Part shown: one piece after another, positions 41,523 to 49,695 of the stretch
How positions within the stretch are numbered: the first letter of the stretch is position 1
How the letters are laid out: each line of letters starts with the position of its first letter
NCBI GenBank assembly: GCA_033855775.1
Contig: JAWVFT010000047.1
Span: 13,837 to 77,836 of the forward strand
Length of the DNA stretch: 64,000 nucleotides
DNA from: DASVTR01 sp033855775
GTDB lineage: Bacteria > Acidobacteriota > Blastocatellia > Pyrinomonadales > Pyrinomonadaceae
Direction of reading: 5' to 3'
Notes under the pieces: generated by a model
Told to the model about the DNA's origin: nothing
The model's input: the letters and a program-made list of their open reading frames with translations, nothing else
The model's database searches: none
Program-made: the position numbers and the translations under genes

Positions 41523-44500
41523 TTATTTATACGACGGATATTGCGGTCGTTTCGGAGCGACGGGCGGGCTCTTCTGCAAAGCTTCGAGCGCGACCTGCAC
41601 GGCTTTTTCCAGTTGCGGGTCGCGGCCCGCGCGCCAGTCCGCGGGCGTTATCTCGACGGCGATGTCGGGCGCGACGCCGTTGTTCTCGATGTCTAAAATT
41701 CCTTTCTTCGGATTGTAGAAAGCGCGATTGGGCGCGCTGATGCCGCCGCCGTCGAGCAGTTCGGGAATGGACACATAACCGCCGATGCCCGCGCCGTAAG
41801 TGCGTTGGCCGACCAGCGCGCCGATGCCCGCCTGACGGAACATCCAAGGCAGCGTGTCGCCGCCCGAACCAGCAAACTCGTTAATAATCATCACGCGCGG
41901 GCCGGGCATGGCGTTAGCCGGAAACGGCAAATCGTCGCCTTCGCGGAACGCGTAGTAAGAGAGCGGAGAGCGGCGCAACACGTCTATGAAATAGTCTGCC
42001 GGAGCGCCGCCCGAATTGAACCGCTCGTCAATTATCAAGCCCTGCTTGTCGAGTTGCCCGTAGTAGTCGCGGTTGAAAGCCTGATAGCCGGGCGTGCCCG
42101 TGTTCGGCAGGTAGATGTAAGCCAGCTTGCCGCCGGACAACTCTTCGACGCGGCGACGATTGTTTTCCGTCCATGCGAAACTACGCAAAGTGTTTTCGCC
42201 GAGCAGCGGAATCACAGTGATTGTGCGCGCATCGCTGCCGTCCGCTTTAGCTCCGACTTTAAGCTGCGCGGGGCGACGCGCCTTGCCTTGAAAGTAGCTG
42301 TACAAATTCGTGTCGGCGGTAATCTCTTTGCCGTCCACGCTGATGAGATAGTCGCCCTCGTGAGCGTTCACGCCGGGTTGCGTGAGCGGCGATGTCAACA
42401 GCGGTTGCGAATTGTCGCCGCGATAAATGCGCGCGATGCGGTAGCGATTATTCTCGATGGTGAAGTCTGCGCCGAGCATCCCGACGTTGGCGTCGCCGCC
42501 AGCGTTTGGCGCGTCGCCGCCGCCAATCGCCATGTGGCTGATGGCAAGGTTCGACAGCATATCTCTGAACAGCGCGTTCAAGTCGGCGCGCGTCACGATG
42601 TTCGGCAAGTACGCGGCATAGCTCTTCTTCAATTCCGCGAGATTCTGGCCGTGAACCTTCGGGTCGTAGAAATAGTCGCGGACGACGCGCCAAGCCTCGT
42701 TGTACATCTGCTGCCATTCGGCGCGCGGCTCAATCTTGATTTCAACTTTATCGAGGTCGAGCTTTCCTTCGTCGGGCTTCGGCGGCGCGTCCGTGCCGAC
42801 GACAGACCAGTTGCCGCGCTTCTGGTAAACAAGACGGCTGCCGTCGTCCGAGATGGCGGCGTTCGTGATGCCTTCGAGGAATTTGTCCGACTTGCGATTG
42901 TTGAGGTCGAGCCTGTAGAGAGTCTGCGGCGGGCCTTCGCCGCCCGTGAAGTTGCTCCAATCGTTGGCGGCTGCGAAGAGCACGCCCGCGCGTCCGGCAG
43001 CGAGCGTTGTGTAGTCGAGCGGCGGCCCCGGCAACGGCAAGATGCGCCCGCCGATGTTCTCCAAATCAATGCGAAACGCGGCGGCTGTTGATGGCTGCGT
43101 TTCATTCTCGTTGCGCGGCGGCTGAGGCAACGCGGGCGAAGGCTCGTCCGCGCGCAGGACGACGATGTTGATGTTGCTGGTGATGACGGGCTCGAACGGG
43201 AAAGCGGACATGCCAAAGGCGCGGCCCGGCCCTGCGTTGATGCTCGATAGAAAGTATAGATACTTGCCGCCGCGGTCAAAGGCCGGGCTGTCTGCGTCTA
43301 AGCGATTGGCGCTGACGGTCGTCGCCTTGCCCGTGTCGAGCGAGTAGAGGAACAGCCCGCGCTGGCGCGTGGCGAGAAACTTGGCGTAGGCCAGCCAACG
43401 GCTATCGGGCGACCATGCGACGGAAAAGTTTCCCTGACCGGCGAAGGATGACGTGTCAACCTTCTGCGCCGCGCCGCGCTCTATGTCAACGTACCAGAGC
43501 GACAAACGCTTGTCGGAAAAAGCGACTTTTTTAGAGTCGGGCGACCAGACAGGCTCGCTGTAGAAAGACGGATTGCGCTCGACGCTGATTTTGCGCGGAG
43601 CGCCTTCGCCGCTCGCGGGGCGTATGTGCAACTCGTATTCGCCGGACTCGTCGGAGAAGTAAGCGATAGATTTTCCGTCAGGAGAGAAGACCGGGAAACG
43701 CTCGGCCACGCCGGGTGTCTGCGTCAGGTTGCGCGCTTCCTTCTTCGAGACGTTGAGCACGAGAATCTCGCCGCGCGCCCCGAACAAGACCTCCGCGCCA
43801 TCTGGCGAAATGTTGGATGAACGAATCCATCGCGCGGCCTTCACGGAGCGCGGCTGCGTCTCCGTAAACTCGCCCGCGACGCGAACGGGAACCACGCGCG
43901 CTTGATTGCTTTTCAAATCGAACAACTGAAGCTGCCCGCCCTGCGTGAAGACGATGGCGTCATCGGTCGCCGCCGCCGCCTTCACATCCGTCTTCTCAAA
44001 TTTGGTCAACTGCCCGACCTTTTTGGTCGCGGTGTCGTAAGAAAAAAGGTTGGCCGTGCCCGTGCGGTCGGAGATGAAGTAGATGCTATTGCCCAGCCAC
44101 ATCGGCGCGGCGTCGTTGGAATCAACGCGCGGCACGCTTCCTTCAATCTGGCTGTCGCTGAGCCTGACAATCTGTATCGGGCTCGTCGCGCCGCCGCGAT
44201 AGTTGCGCCAGCTTTGCGGCGCGCGTCTTTGCGAGAGAGCGGCGCGCGAGCCGTCCGGCGAAAGCGCGACGGCGACGCCCATCGGAAACGGCAAGTCAGT
44301 CTCGAATCCTCCGGCGGCGGGAATCCGGTAGAGACGACTGAACGCGTCCGAGGTGCGCTGCGAACTGAAGAGCACGCCTTTGCCGTCCGGCGTCCAACCG
44401 GCGACAAAATCCGGCTTCGGATGATACGTCAAACGGCGCATCTCGCCGCCCGCGGCTTGCATCACGTACACGTCTAAGTTGCCGCCGACGTTCTTCGAGA

Positions 44501-44735
44501 AAGCCACCTGCGCGCCGTCTGGCGAAAACGCGGGCGCCGTTTCGTCTCCCGGCGCGCTCGTCAAACGTCGCGCATCGCCGCCCGCGCGCTCGACTATCCA
44601 AACGCTTCCGGCGTAGACGAACGCAATCTGCGAACGGCTGACGGTAGGACTCTGCAAGGGCATCGGCCCAGTCTGCGCCGCGCACATTGTCAGGCTCAGC
44701 AACAACAAAACACACGAGGTCATTAAACGAAGCAT
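41523..44735 (-). CDS. Secreted Tricorn-like S41 protease with beta-propeller and PDZ domain
   Basis: Seen: 1070 residues from ATG 44735, the start with AAAGG at nine bases (ATG 44744 is too close). Signal peptide LRLMTSCVLLLLSLTMCAAQ. Residues about 30-650 are TolB/WD40-like propeller blades (repeated FSPDG and WSPDSRW motifs), then the Tricorn core, a PDZ domain and the S41 peptidase fold. Catalytic candidates: His in LAISHMAIGGG, Ser in NEFAGSGGD and Glu in DIENNGVAPDI, matching the Tricorn tetrad. Family knowledge: processive peptide degradation; signal peptide places it in the periplasm. It sits between the ATPase and permease genes, 30 bp before the permease start. Confidence 0.92.
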   Translation of the reverse strand: MLRLMTSCVLLLLSLTMCAAQTGPMPLQSPTVSRSQIAFVYAGSVWIVERAGGDARRLTSAPGDETAPAFSPDGAQVAFSKNVGGNLDVYVMQAAGGEMRRLTYHPKPDFVAGWTPDGKGVLFSSQRTSDAFSRLYRIPAAGGFETDLPFPMGVAVALSPDGSRAALSQRRAPQSWRNYRGGATSPIQIVRLSDSQIEGSVPRVDSNDAAPMWLGNSIYFISDRTGTANLFSYDTATKKVGQLTKFEKTDVKAAAATDDAIVFTQGGQLQLFDLKSNQARVVPVRVAGEFTETQPRSVKAARWIRSSNISPDGAEVLFGARGEILVLNVSKKEARNLTQTPGVAERFPVFSPDGKSIAYFSDESGEYELHIRPASGEGAPRKISVERNPSFYSEPVWSPDSKKVAFSDKRLSLWYVDIERGAAQKVDTSSFAGQGNFSVAWSPDSRWLAYAKFLATRQRGLFLYSLDTGKATTVSANRLDADSPAFDRGGKYLYFLSSINAGPGRAFGMSAFPFEPVITSNINIVVLRADEPSPALPQPPRNENETQPSTAAAFRIDLENIGGRILPLPGPPLDYTTLAAGRAGVLFAAANDWSNFTGGEGPPQTLYRLDLNNRKSDKFLEGITNAAISDDGSRLVYQKRGNWSVVGTDAPPKPDEGKLDLDKVEIKIEPRAEWQQMYNEAWRVVRDYFYDPKVHGQNLAELKKSYAAYLPNIVTRADLNALFRDMLSNLAISHMAIGGGDAPNAGGDANVGMLGADFTIENNRYRIARIYRGDNSQPLLTSPLTQPGVNAHEGDYLISVDGKEITADTNLYSYFQGKARRPAQLKVGAKADGSDARTITVIPLLGENTLRSFAWTENNRRRVEELSGGKLAYIYLPNTGTPGYQAFNRDYYGQLDKQGLIIDERFNSGGAPADYFIDVLRRSPLSYYAFREGDDLPFPANAMPGPRVMIINEFAGSGGDTLPWMFRQAGIGALVGQRTYGAGIGGYVSIPELLDGGGISAPNRAFYNPKKGILDIENNGVAPDIAVEITPADWRAGRDPQLEKAVQVALEALQKSPPVAPKRPQYPSYK

Positions 44736-44919
44736 AGCTGTCATCCTTTCGCGGAACGGGGCATTAAAGTTCGACATTAAAATTCAGAGCTACGGAGTCA
44801 GCGAAGTTGAAGCGCATGAGCATGGCGAAGTTAAAGTCTATGAGCGAAGCGAAGAGAAATTCACCCCGGAGTTTCTCTGCCTCTATCTCCCGGCTCAACG
44901 CTTTCGGCCAACGTGTTCA
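44736..44919 (-). other. Leader between ATPase and protease genes
   Basis: 184 bp with short direct repeats (GCGAAGTTGAAG/GCGAAGTTAAAG and TATGAGCGAAG types around 44790-44855) and a GAGAAA/TTTCTC pair around 44855-44880. No gene and no clear promoter. It may hold a processing site separating ATPase and protease expression. Confidence 0.3.
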
Positions 44920-45639
44920 TCAAGCCACCTTGACGCCTTCTTCTTTCGTGATGCGACCATCGAAGAGATGTATGGTGCGGTCCGCATAGCGCGCGTAGGC
45001 CGGATCGTGCGTCACCATGCAGACGGTTGCGCCCTGCCGGTGCAGGTCGCGCAGCAACTCCATCACGGCCTGCCCGCTTTGCGAATCGAGATTGCCGGTC
45101 GGCTCGTCCGCGAGAATAATCGCGGGCTGTCCGGCGACGGCGCGGGCGACCGCCACGCGCTGCTGCTGTCCGCCGGAGAGTTGGCTCGGCAGATGTTTGG
45201 CGCGTCGCGCCATCCCGACTTTTTCGAGCGCGGCCTGCGCCAGTCGCTTTCGCTCCGACGCCTTCATGCCGCGATAAGTGAGCGGCAGTTCGACGTTTTC
45301 ATAAACGGTCAGGTCGCTGATGAGATTGAAGCTTTGAAAGATGAAACCGATTTCCAGATTACGAAGGCGCGCTCGCTTGGTCGGCGACAAGCTCTCGATT
45401 GCTTGGCCCGCGAGCCAGTAGTCGCCTTCGGTCGGCGTGTCGAGCAGTCCGAGAATCGAGAGCAGCGTTGACTTGCCGCAACCCGAAGGCCCCGCGATGG
45501 CGACGTGCTCGCCGCGCATAATCTCAAGGTGAACGCCTGAGAGAGCGTGCGCCTCGACTTCATCCGTAAAGAAAATCTTGGTCACGCCCGCCAGTCGCAT
45601 CAACGGTTGTGGCAGAGCCTCGCTTAGTTGCTTCTTCAT
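44920..45639 (-). CDS. ABC transporter ATP-binding protein, MacB/LolD type
   Basis: Seen: 239 residues; Walker A AGPSGCGKST, Q-loop FIFQSFNLI, signature LSGGQQQRVAVARA, Walker B IILADEPTG, D-loop NLDSQ and H-loop VTHDP, all typical of the MacB/LolD/FtsE branch that drives mechanotransmission rather than translocation. First gene of the cluster with protease, FtsX-type permease, regulator and kinase. It is the obvious energiser of the permease at 38955. The gap to the protease (184 bp) is the largest in the cluster, so it could be transcribed separately. Confidence 0.95.
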   Translation of the reverse strand: MKKQLSEALPQPLMRLAGVTKIFFTDEVEAHALSGVHLEIMRGEHVAIAGPSGCGKSTLLSILGLLDTPTEGDYWLAGQAIESLSPTKRARLRNLEIGFIFQSFNLISDLTVYENVELPLTYRGMKASERKRLAQAALEKVGMARRAKHLPSQLSGGQQQRVAVARAVAGQPAIILADEPTGNLDSQSGQAVMELLRDLHRQGATVCMVTHDPAYARYADRTIHLFDGRITKEEGVKVA

Positions 45640-45824
45640 CTTTTAAACTACGCCGCGACCGACAACTGCTCGTCTCTCATGCTTTCGCTGCGGCGGCCCG
45701 CGTCGAATCAGACTTCCGCGCTATTCTTTTCAACTCTCGTGCCACCTCAACTTGTTCGTCCAAGCGTAAAATTGGCAAGCGTTTTCGTTGATTATTTGAA
45801 AACAAAACGCGCTCGCGTTCGTTT

Positions 45825-45971
45825 ATGGAATCGTCGAATCCCAAAATCGAAAAAGTCCGGCGACGGAAAATCTCCAACCATGAAACGAGGGCAGAGAAGA
45901 TGAACGAGCCTGCCGCCATGATGGATGAAGATGATGAAAGCGCGCGTGCGCCAGTCAGCTTCAAGAGGTGA
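45825..45971 (+). CDS. Possible small charged ORF
   Basis: A 48-codon frame, basic in its first half (KIEKVRRRKISNHETRAEK) and acidic later (MMDEDDES). No ribosome site, no recognised family. The composition is protein-like but the evidence is only the open frame in an otherwise empty 590-bp gap (45640-46234). Confidence 0.2.
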   Translation: MESSNPKIEKVRRRKISNHETRAEKMNEPAAMMDEDDESARAPVSFKR

Positions 45972-46234
45972 ACGATTCAAAATAAAACATGAGCGTCTGC
46001 AAAGCCGCGCTTGTTTCAGTACAGATTGTTGCCCTTCGCTCTTTCAATCGTCGCTCGAAAATTCTGCTCATCAAGACTTAAAGTTCCAAAGCAAAACGTT
46101 TAGCCGTTTTCACCGCGATACGGCGATGAACTGGCACGAGCATTGCCATGTGTAAGAGCAGGACGGCGCGCGATTGAGGCGCGGATTGAGGAACAAAACA
46201 AAAGGTCTTTAGCTGACAAAAGGAGACGAATATC

Positions 46235-46381
46235 ATGTTGTGGACAATTCTCGTGGTCTTGTTGGTTTTGTGGTTGATCGGCGCTATCGGTGGAATCGGC
46301 GGTAGCATGATTCACTTGCTGCTCGTGGTCGCGCTGGTCGTTTTGGTGATTAACCTGCTGACAGGCCGTCGCACGGTCTAA
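46235..46381 (+). CDS. Very small two-segment membrane protein (lmo0937-like)
   Basis: Seen: 48 residues, below usual ORF cut-offs, with AAAAGGAGA seven bases before the ATG. Two membrane segments, WTILVVLLVLWLIGAIGGIG and HLLLVVALVVLVINLL, joined by a Gly-rich turn and ending TGRRTV. Matches the small membrane protein family known as lmo0937, found in many phyla, often stress-induced. Function unknown. Confidence 0.75.
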   Translation: MLWTILVVLLVLWLIGAIGGIGGSMIHLLLVVALVVLVINLLTGRRTV

Positions 46382-46673
46382 CGGGCAACTCGAACGGCAG
46401 TCTTGCTAAGCAGAGATATTTCTTAGTTCAACTTTAGAACGCCAGTCGCGCACGTCAACGGGCCGGCTGGCTTCTCAGAGACGCCTGTCCCAAACGGGGC
46501 AAGGTACGTCCACAACATCAGCGCTCCTTCGTAAAGCAATTTTGAAGGGGCGCTGAGTTGTGTCTATCCTGCGTAGCCAATCCAGATCAGAGAAGTTCAA
46601 TCGTCAATGCTATAATCCAGCTCGCGCCTGAACGCTCTTGAGAATGTGCCGGATGAGGAGCCGCTAAGCCTTC
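46382..46673. ncRNA. Structured intergenic region, possible small RNA or leader
   Basis: Two strong hairpins follow each other. The first, about 46481-46512, nests GACG/CGTC, CCT/AGG and GTCCC/GGGGC around AAAC. The second pairs 46512-46529 (CAACATCAGCGCTCCTTC) with 46543-46559 at nearly all positions around a 13-nt loop. GCCAG/CTGGC near 46440-46470 may add a third. There is no T-run after the last stem, so simple termination is unlikely; the region is upstream of the AAA+ gene, whose GTG has GAGGAG at 13 bases. Confidence 0.35.
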
Positions 46674-48152
46674 GTGTCTTTCTTTGTAGATAACCAATCG
46701 CTGATTTCTTCACTGACTAAAACGATGAGCGAGCTTTACGCCCCGCTCGATTTCAGCATCAAGAAGGTGTGGCGCGGAAAGACCGCGCCGCCGGATGCGA
46801 AGACGGTGCTCGACAATCAACTGATTGCCACCGCCAAGCGTTTCGTCAATCTACGGCAATGCCCTGAGGAAGAGAAGCAAAGCTACTTCGCTCTGGTCTG
46901 TCGTCACTTCGGATTGCCTTGCGCGCCCGACGCTTTTCCGCTGCCGGACGCGCAACCCTTCAGCCCGAAGATTATGCAGAAGCTGGACCGCACGCCCGTC
47001 GTCGTCTCTTATCTTGAGGAGTACGATTCAAGACACGGGACGAATCAATCGGCCAGAGCGCGCTCCTTGCTCTTTCAATTCGCCAATCTCGTCATCAAGT
47101 CGGACGGCACGGTGACGCCAGTTGAGGAAGCTGCCCTGCAAACGTTCAAGGAGTCGCTGTATCCTTTGAGCGTGGGCGCGGCTGAGTCGTCAACGAAGGA
47201 GGATGACAAACAGCAGAGCAAGGGCGCGACTGTTGAGACGAAGGCCGAGCCGAAGACGGAAATCATCGAAGAGAAACCGCCGCGCAGTCTCGAAGATTTA
47301 TTCGCGGAGTTGAATGAACTGGTCGGGCTTGATGTCGTCAAAGGCGATGTCAAGCAACTCGTCAATTTTCTCAAGGTGCAACAGATGCGGCAGGAGCGCG
47401 GGATGGCGCAGCTTCCAGTTTCGCGTCATCTGGTCTTCAGCGGCAATCCGGGGACGGGCAAGACGACCATCGCGCGCTTGCTCGCGCAGTTTTACAGGAC
47501 GCTCGACATTTTGAGCAAAGGACATTTGACGGAAACAGACCGCGCCGGGCTGGTCGCCGGATACGTCGGGCAGACGGCTTTGAAGGTCAAGGAAGCAGTC
47601 AGCCGCGCTCTGGGCGGCGTGCTCTTCATAGATGAAGCCTACGCCCTGACGCCCGCGGGCGGCGGAAATGATTTCGGGCAGGAAGCCGTCGAGACGCTGC
47701 TCAAGATGATGGAAGACAATCGCCACGACCTCATCGTCGTGGTCGCCGGATACACAGGGAAGATGGAAGAGTTTCTCTCATCCAATCCGGGGCTTCGCTC
47801 GCGCTTCAGCAAATTTATACACTTCGACGATTACACAGACCAGCAGTTGGTCGCCATCTTCAAGAGCTTCTGCAAGAAGTCGGACTTCAAGCTGACCACC
47901 GCCGCCGAAGAAGAATTGTCGAGCCTCTTCTTCGTTCTTTATCAAGGCCGCGATGAAGCGTTCGGCAACGCGCGGCTGGCGCGCAACCTGTTCGAGACGA
48001 CTATCAGCAAGCAGGCCAACCGCATCGTCTCGCTGCCCAACATCAACGAAGAAACGCTGTCCACGCTCGAAAAGGAAGACATCCCGACACCGCAAGACTT
48101 GAGAGCAGTCGGCCTCATCGGGCCAACGGCCAAGCCTCTTCCTGCTTCATGA
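46674..48152 (+). CDS. CbxX/CfqX-type AAA+ ATPase with TerB-like N-terminal region
   Basis: Seen: 492 residues from GTG 46674. Residues 1-170 are helical and contain SDGTVTPVEEAALQTF, the TerB-like acidic pattern; a charged linker follows; the AAA+ module (about 210-470) has ELVGLDVVKGDVKQLV, Walker A SGNPGTGKTTIARLL, pore-loop AGYVGQTALKV, Walker B GVLFIDEAYAL and sensor/Arg-finger GLRSRFSKFIHF. Family knowledge: CbxX/RuBisCO-activase-like ATPases also occur in non-autotrophs as remodelling factors or in type VII-like systems. No RuBisCO or secretion genes are here, so the client is unknown. Confidence 0.9.
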   Translation: MSFFVDNQSLISSLTKTMSELYAPLDFSIKKVWRGKTAPPDAKTVLDNQLIATAKRFVNLRQCPEEEKQSYFALVCRHFGLPCAPDAFPLPDAQPFSPKIMQKLDRTPVVVSYLEEYDSRHGTNQSARARSLLFQFANLVIKSDGTVTPVEEAALQTFKESLYPLSVGAAESSTKEDDKQQSKGATVETKAEPKTEIIEEKPPRSLEDLFAELNELVGLDVVKGDVKQLVNFLKVQQMRQERGMAQLPVSRHLVFSGNPGTGKTTIARLLAQFYRTLDILSKGHLTETDRAGLVAGYVGQTALKVKEAVSRALGGVLFIDEAYALTPAGGGNDFGQEAVETLLKMMEDNRHDLIVVVAGYTGKMEEFLSSNPGLRSRFSKFIHFDDYTDQQLVAIFKSFCKKSDFKLTTAAEEELSSLFFVLYQGRDEAFGNARLARNLFETTISKQANRIVSLPNINEETLSTLEKEDIPTPQDLRAVGLIGPTAKPLPAS

Positions 48153-48197
48153 TTTTCAAGCGCGGCAGGTTTATACTTTCGACCGCAGCAACTTTAT

Positions 48198-49586
48198 TTA
48201 GACAAAGGTGAGAGCCGGTTCGGGAGCCGTGTGTAGAATCTCTTGCAGGACGCCCAAGCCCTTTTCGAGTTGAGCGCGGTCTTGAGTTGAGAGCAGGCAA
48301 ATCCGCACGGCATGAGGCGCCGCGCCGCGTCCCGTGACGAAGGCTTCGGCGGGCATGACGCTGACGTTGCGCGCCGCCGCGCGTTCGCTGAAATCCGCGC
48401 CGCGCCAGGGCTCAGGCATCTGCAACCAGAGATGACAACTCGACGGATGCGAGCCGTGAAGGTAGTCGCTCAAAATTTCGCGGGCCATCGTTTGCCGCGC
48501 CTGCGTCTCGCGTCGCTTCCAGTTGATGACACGCTCAAGCGTGCCGTCCTCAATCCAGCGCGTGACCATCTCGGCCATCAGCGGCGCCGCTTCCCACATG
48601 CTGCTGCTGATGGCCGAAGCCGTGCGATTGACGGCTTGAGCGGGCGCGACCATGTAGCCGATGCGAAGCCCCGGCGCGATGCTCTTGGAAGAACTGTTGA
48701 TGTAGTAACACTGTTCGGGAGCGAAGGCGGCAATCGGCGGCGGCGCGGCTTCATCAAGAAAGCCGTATACGTCGTCTTCGATGATGGCGATGTCGTGCTC
48801 GCGCGCCAGCCTCGCAATCTCTTTGCGTCGCTTCAAAGGCATGACAGTGGCCGTTGGATTCTGGATGGTCGGAATGCAGTACAAGACTTTGCTTTGACGC
48901 GCGCGACAGGCGGCGGCGAAGGCTTCGGGTTGCAGCCCTTGCTCGTCAACGGGCAAGCCTTGCAGTTGCAGGCGGAGCAGGTTGGCGAGAGCCTTGATGC
49001 CGGGATAGCTAACCTCTTCGGTCAACACAGTATCGCCGGGTTCGGTCAAGGTCGAGAGCGCGACGAACATCGCGTGCTGCGCTCCGCTGCACACTAGAAT
49101 CTGTTCGGGCCGCACGTTGAAGTTGTCGCGGCTGAGCCACGCGGCCCCGGCGGCGCGGTGGCGCATCGAGCCTTCCGCCGGTTGGTAATAATCCATCAGC
49201 GGGTTGAGATTGTTGGCCTTGCTGATTGACGAAAGCATCTCGGCAATCAAGGGGTCGCGCTGGTCGCGTATGACGCGATTTTTGCTGAGGTCAATGACGG
49301 GCGTTTCCTCGCCTTCGAGGCCGCTCGCATTGATTGAGTCGCCGTTTGCGCGGACGAATGTGCCGCGCCCGACTTCGCCGTTAATCAAGCCACGGCGTTG
49401 CGCCAGCATGTAAGCGCGCGTCACGGTGCCAATCGCCACGCCGATTTTGTCGGCCAATTCGCGATGCGTCGGCAGCCGCGCTCCCGGCTTTAACTGCCCC
49501 GTCTCTATGTCGTCAGCCAATGCTTCGACGATTGCTTGAGCGAGCGGCTGGCTGCGATTCTTTAATTCAGGCGACCAGATTGTCAT
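48198..49586 (-). CDS. MocR-type transcriptional regulator (GntR HTH plus aminotransferase-like domain)
   Basis: Seen: 462 residues from ATG 49586; the frame stays open further upstream but passes through the divergent promoter region. Winged-helix GntR domain about 10-75 (LADDIETGQLKPGARLPTHRELADKIGVAIGTV in part), linker, then a fold-type I PLP domain with ILVCSGAQHAMFVALSTL, PTIQNPTATVMP, EDDVYG and the PLP-lysine in NSSSKSIAPGLRIGYM. Family knowledge: these regulators sense PLP or amino compounds and control adjacent genes. Here the divergent neighbours are an EamA exporter and an amino-acid decarboxylase, likely targets. Confidence 0.94.
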   Translation of the reverse strand: MTIWSPELKNRSQPLAQAIVEALADDIETGQLKPGARLPTHRELADKIGVAIGTVTRAYMLAQRRGLINGEVGRGTFVRANGDSINASGLEGEETPVIDLSKNRVIRDQRDPLIAEMLSSISKANNLNPLMDYYQPAEGSMRHRAAGAAWLSRDNFNVRPEQILVCSGAQHAMFVALSTLTEPGDTVLTEEVSYPGIKALANLLRLQLQGLPVDEQGLQPEAFAAACRARQSKVLYCIPTIQNPTATVMPLKRRKEIARLAREHDIAIIEDDVYGFLDEAAPPPIAAFAPEQCYYINSSSKSIAPGLRIGYMVAPAQAVNRTASAISSSMWEAAPLMAEMVTRWIEDGTLERVINWKRRETQARQTMAREILSDYLHGSHPSSCHLWLQMPEPWRGADFSERAAARNVSVMPAEAFVTGRGAAPHAVRICLLSTQDRAQLEKGLGVLQEILHTAPEPALTFV

Positions 49587-49621
49587 AGTGACAATATAGT
49601 AATTGACATTGATTGTGTCAA
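49580..49621. promoter_or_regulatory. Two palindromes, candidate MocR operators
   Basis: TTGTCATAGTGACAA (49580-49594) is a perfect 6-bp palindrome with a 3-bp spacer and covers the regulator's own start codon; TTGACATTGATTGTGTCAA (49603-49621) is a second perfect 6-bp dyad whose arms are the -35 boxes of both divergent promoters. Shared core TTGNCA/TGNCAA. Placement fits autoregulation and control of the exporter; binding is inferred. Confidence 0.6.
49593..49621 (-). promoter_or_regulatory. MocR gene promoter, leaderless
   Basis: Minus strand TTGACA (49621-49616), 17-bp spacer, TATATT (49598-49593). The +1 expected seven bases after the -10 box is 49586, the A of the ATG, so the transcript should have no leader. 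Confidence 0.65.
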
Positions 49622-49631
49622 TGATTATTTT
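49603..49631 (+). promoter_or_regulatory. EamA-decarboxylase promoter
   Basis: TTGACA (49603-49608), 17-bp spacer, TATTTT (49626-49631). Overlaps the divergent MocR promoter, so both cannot be occupied at once. Confidence 0.55.
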
Positions 49632-49695
49632 GAACAATGTCTTGAATGTGACGTATGACGATTTCGAGAAGACTTTGAAGACTGGCGCATTTACT

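Noticed and set aside
44778..44919. Short direct repeats before the Tricorn-like gene as a heptad element
   Set aside because: They are direct, not inverted, and have no regular 7-bp period.
45677..45964. Minus-strand 95-codon frame in the 45640-46234 gap
   Set aside because: No ribosome site and no recognisable domain; it overlaps the equally weak plus-strand frame at 45825.
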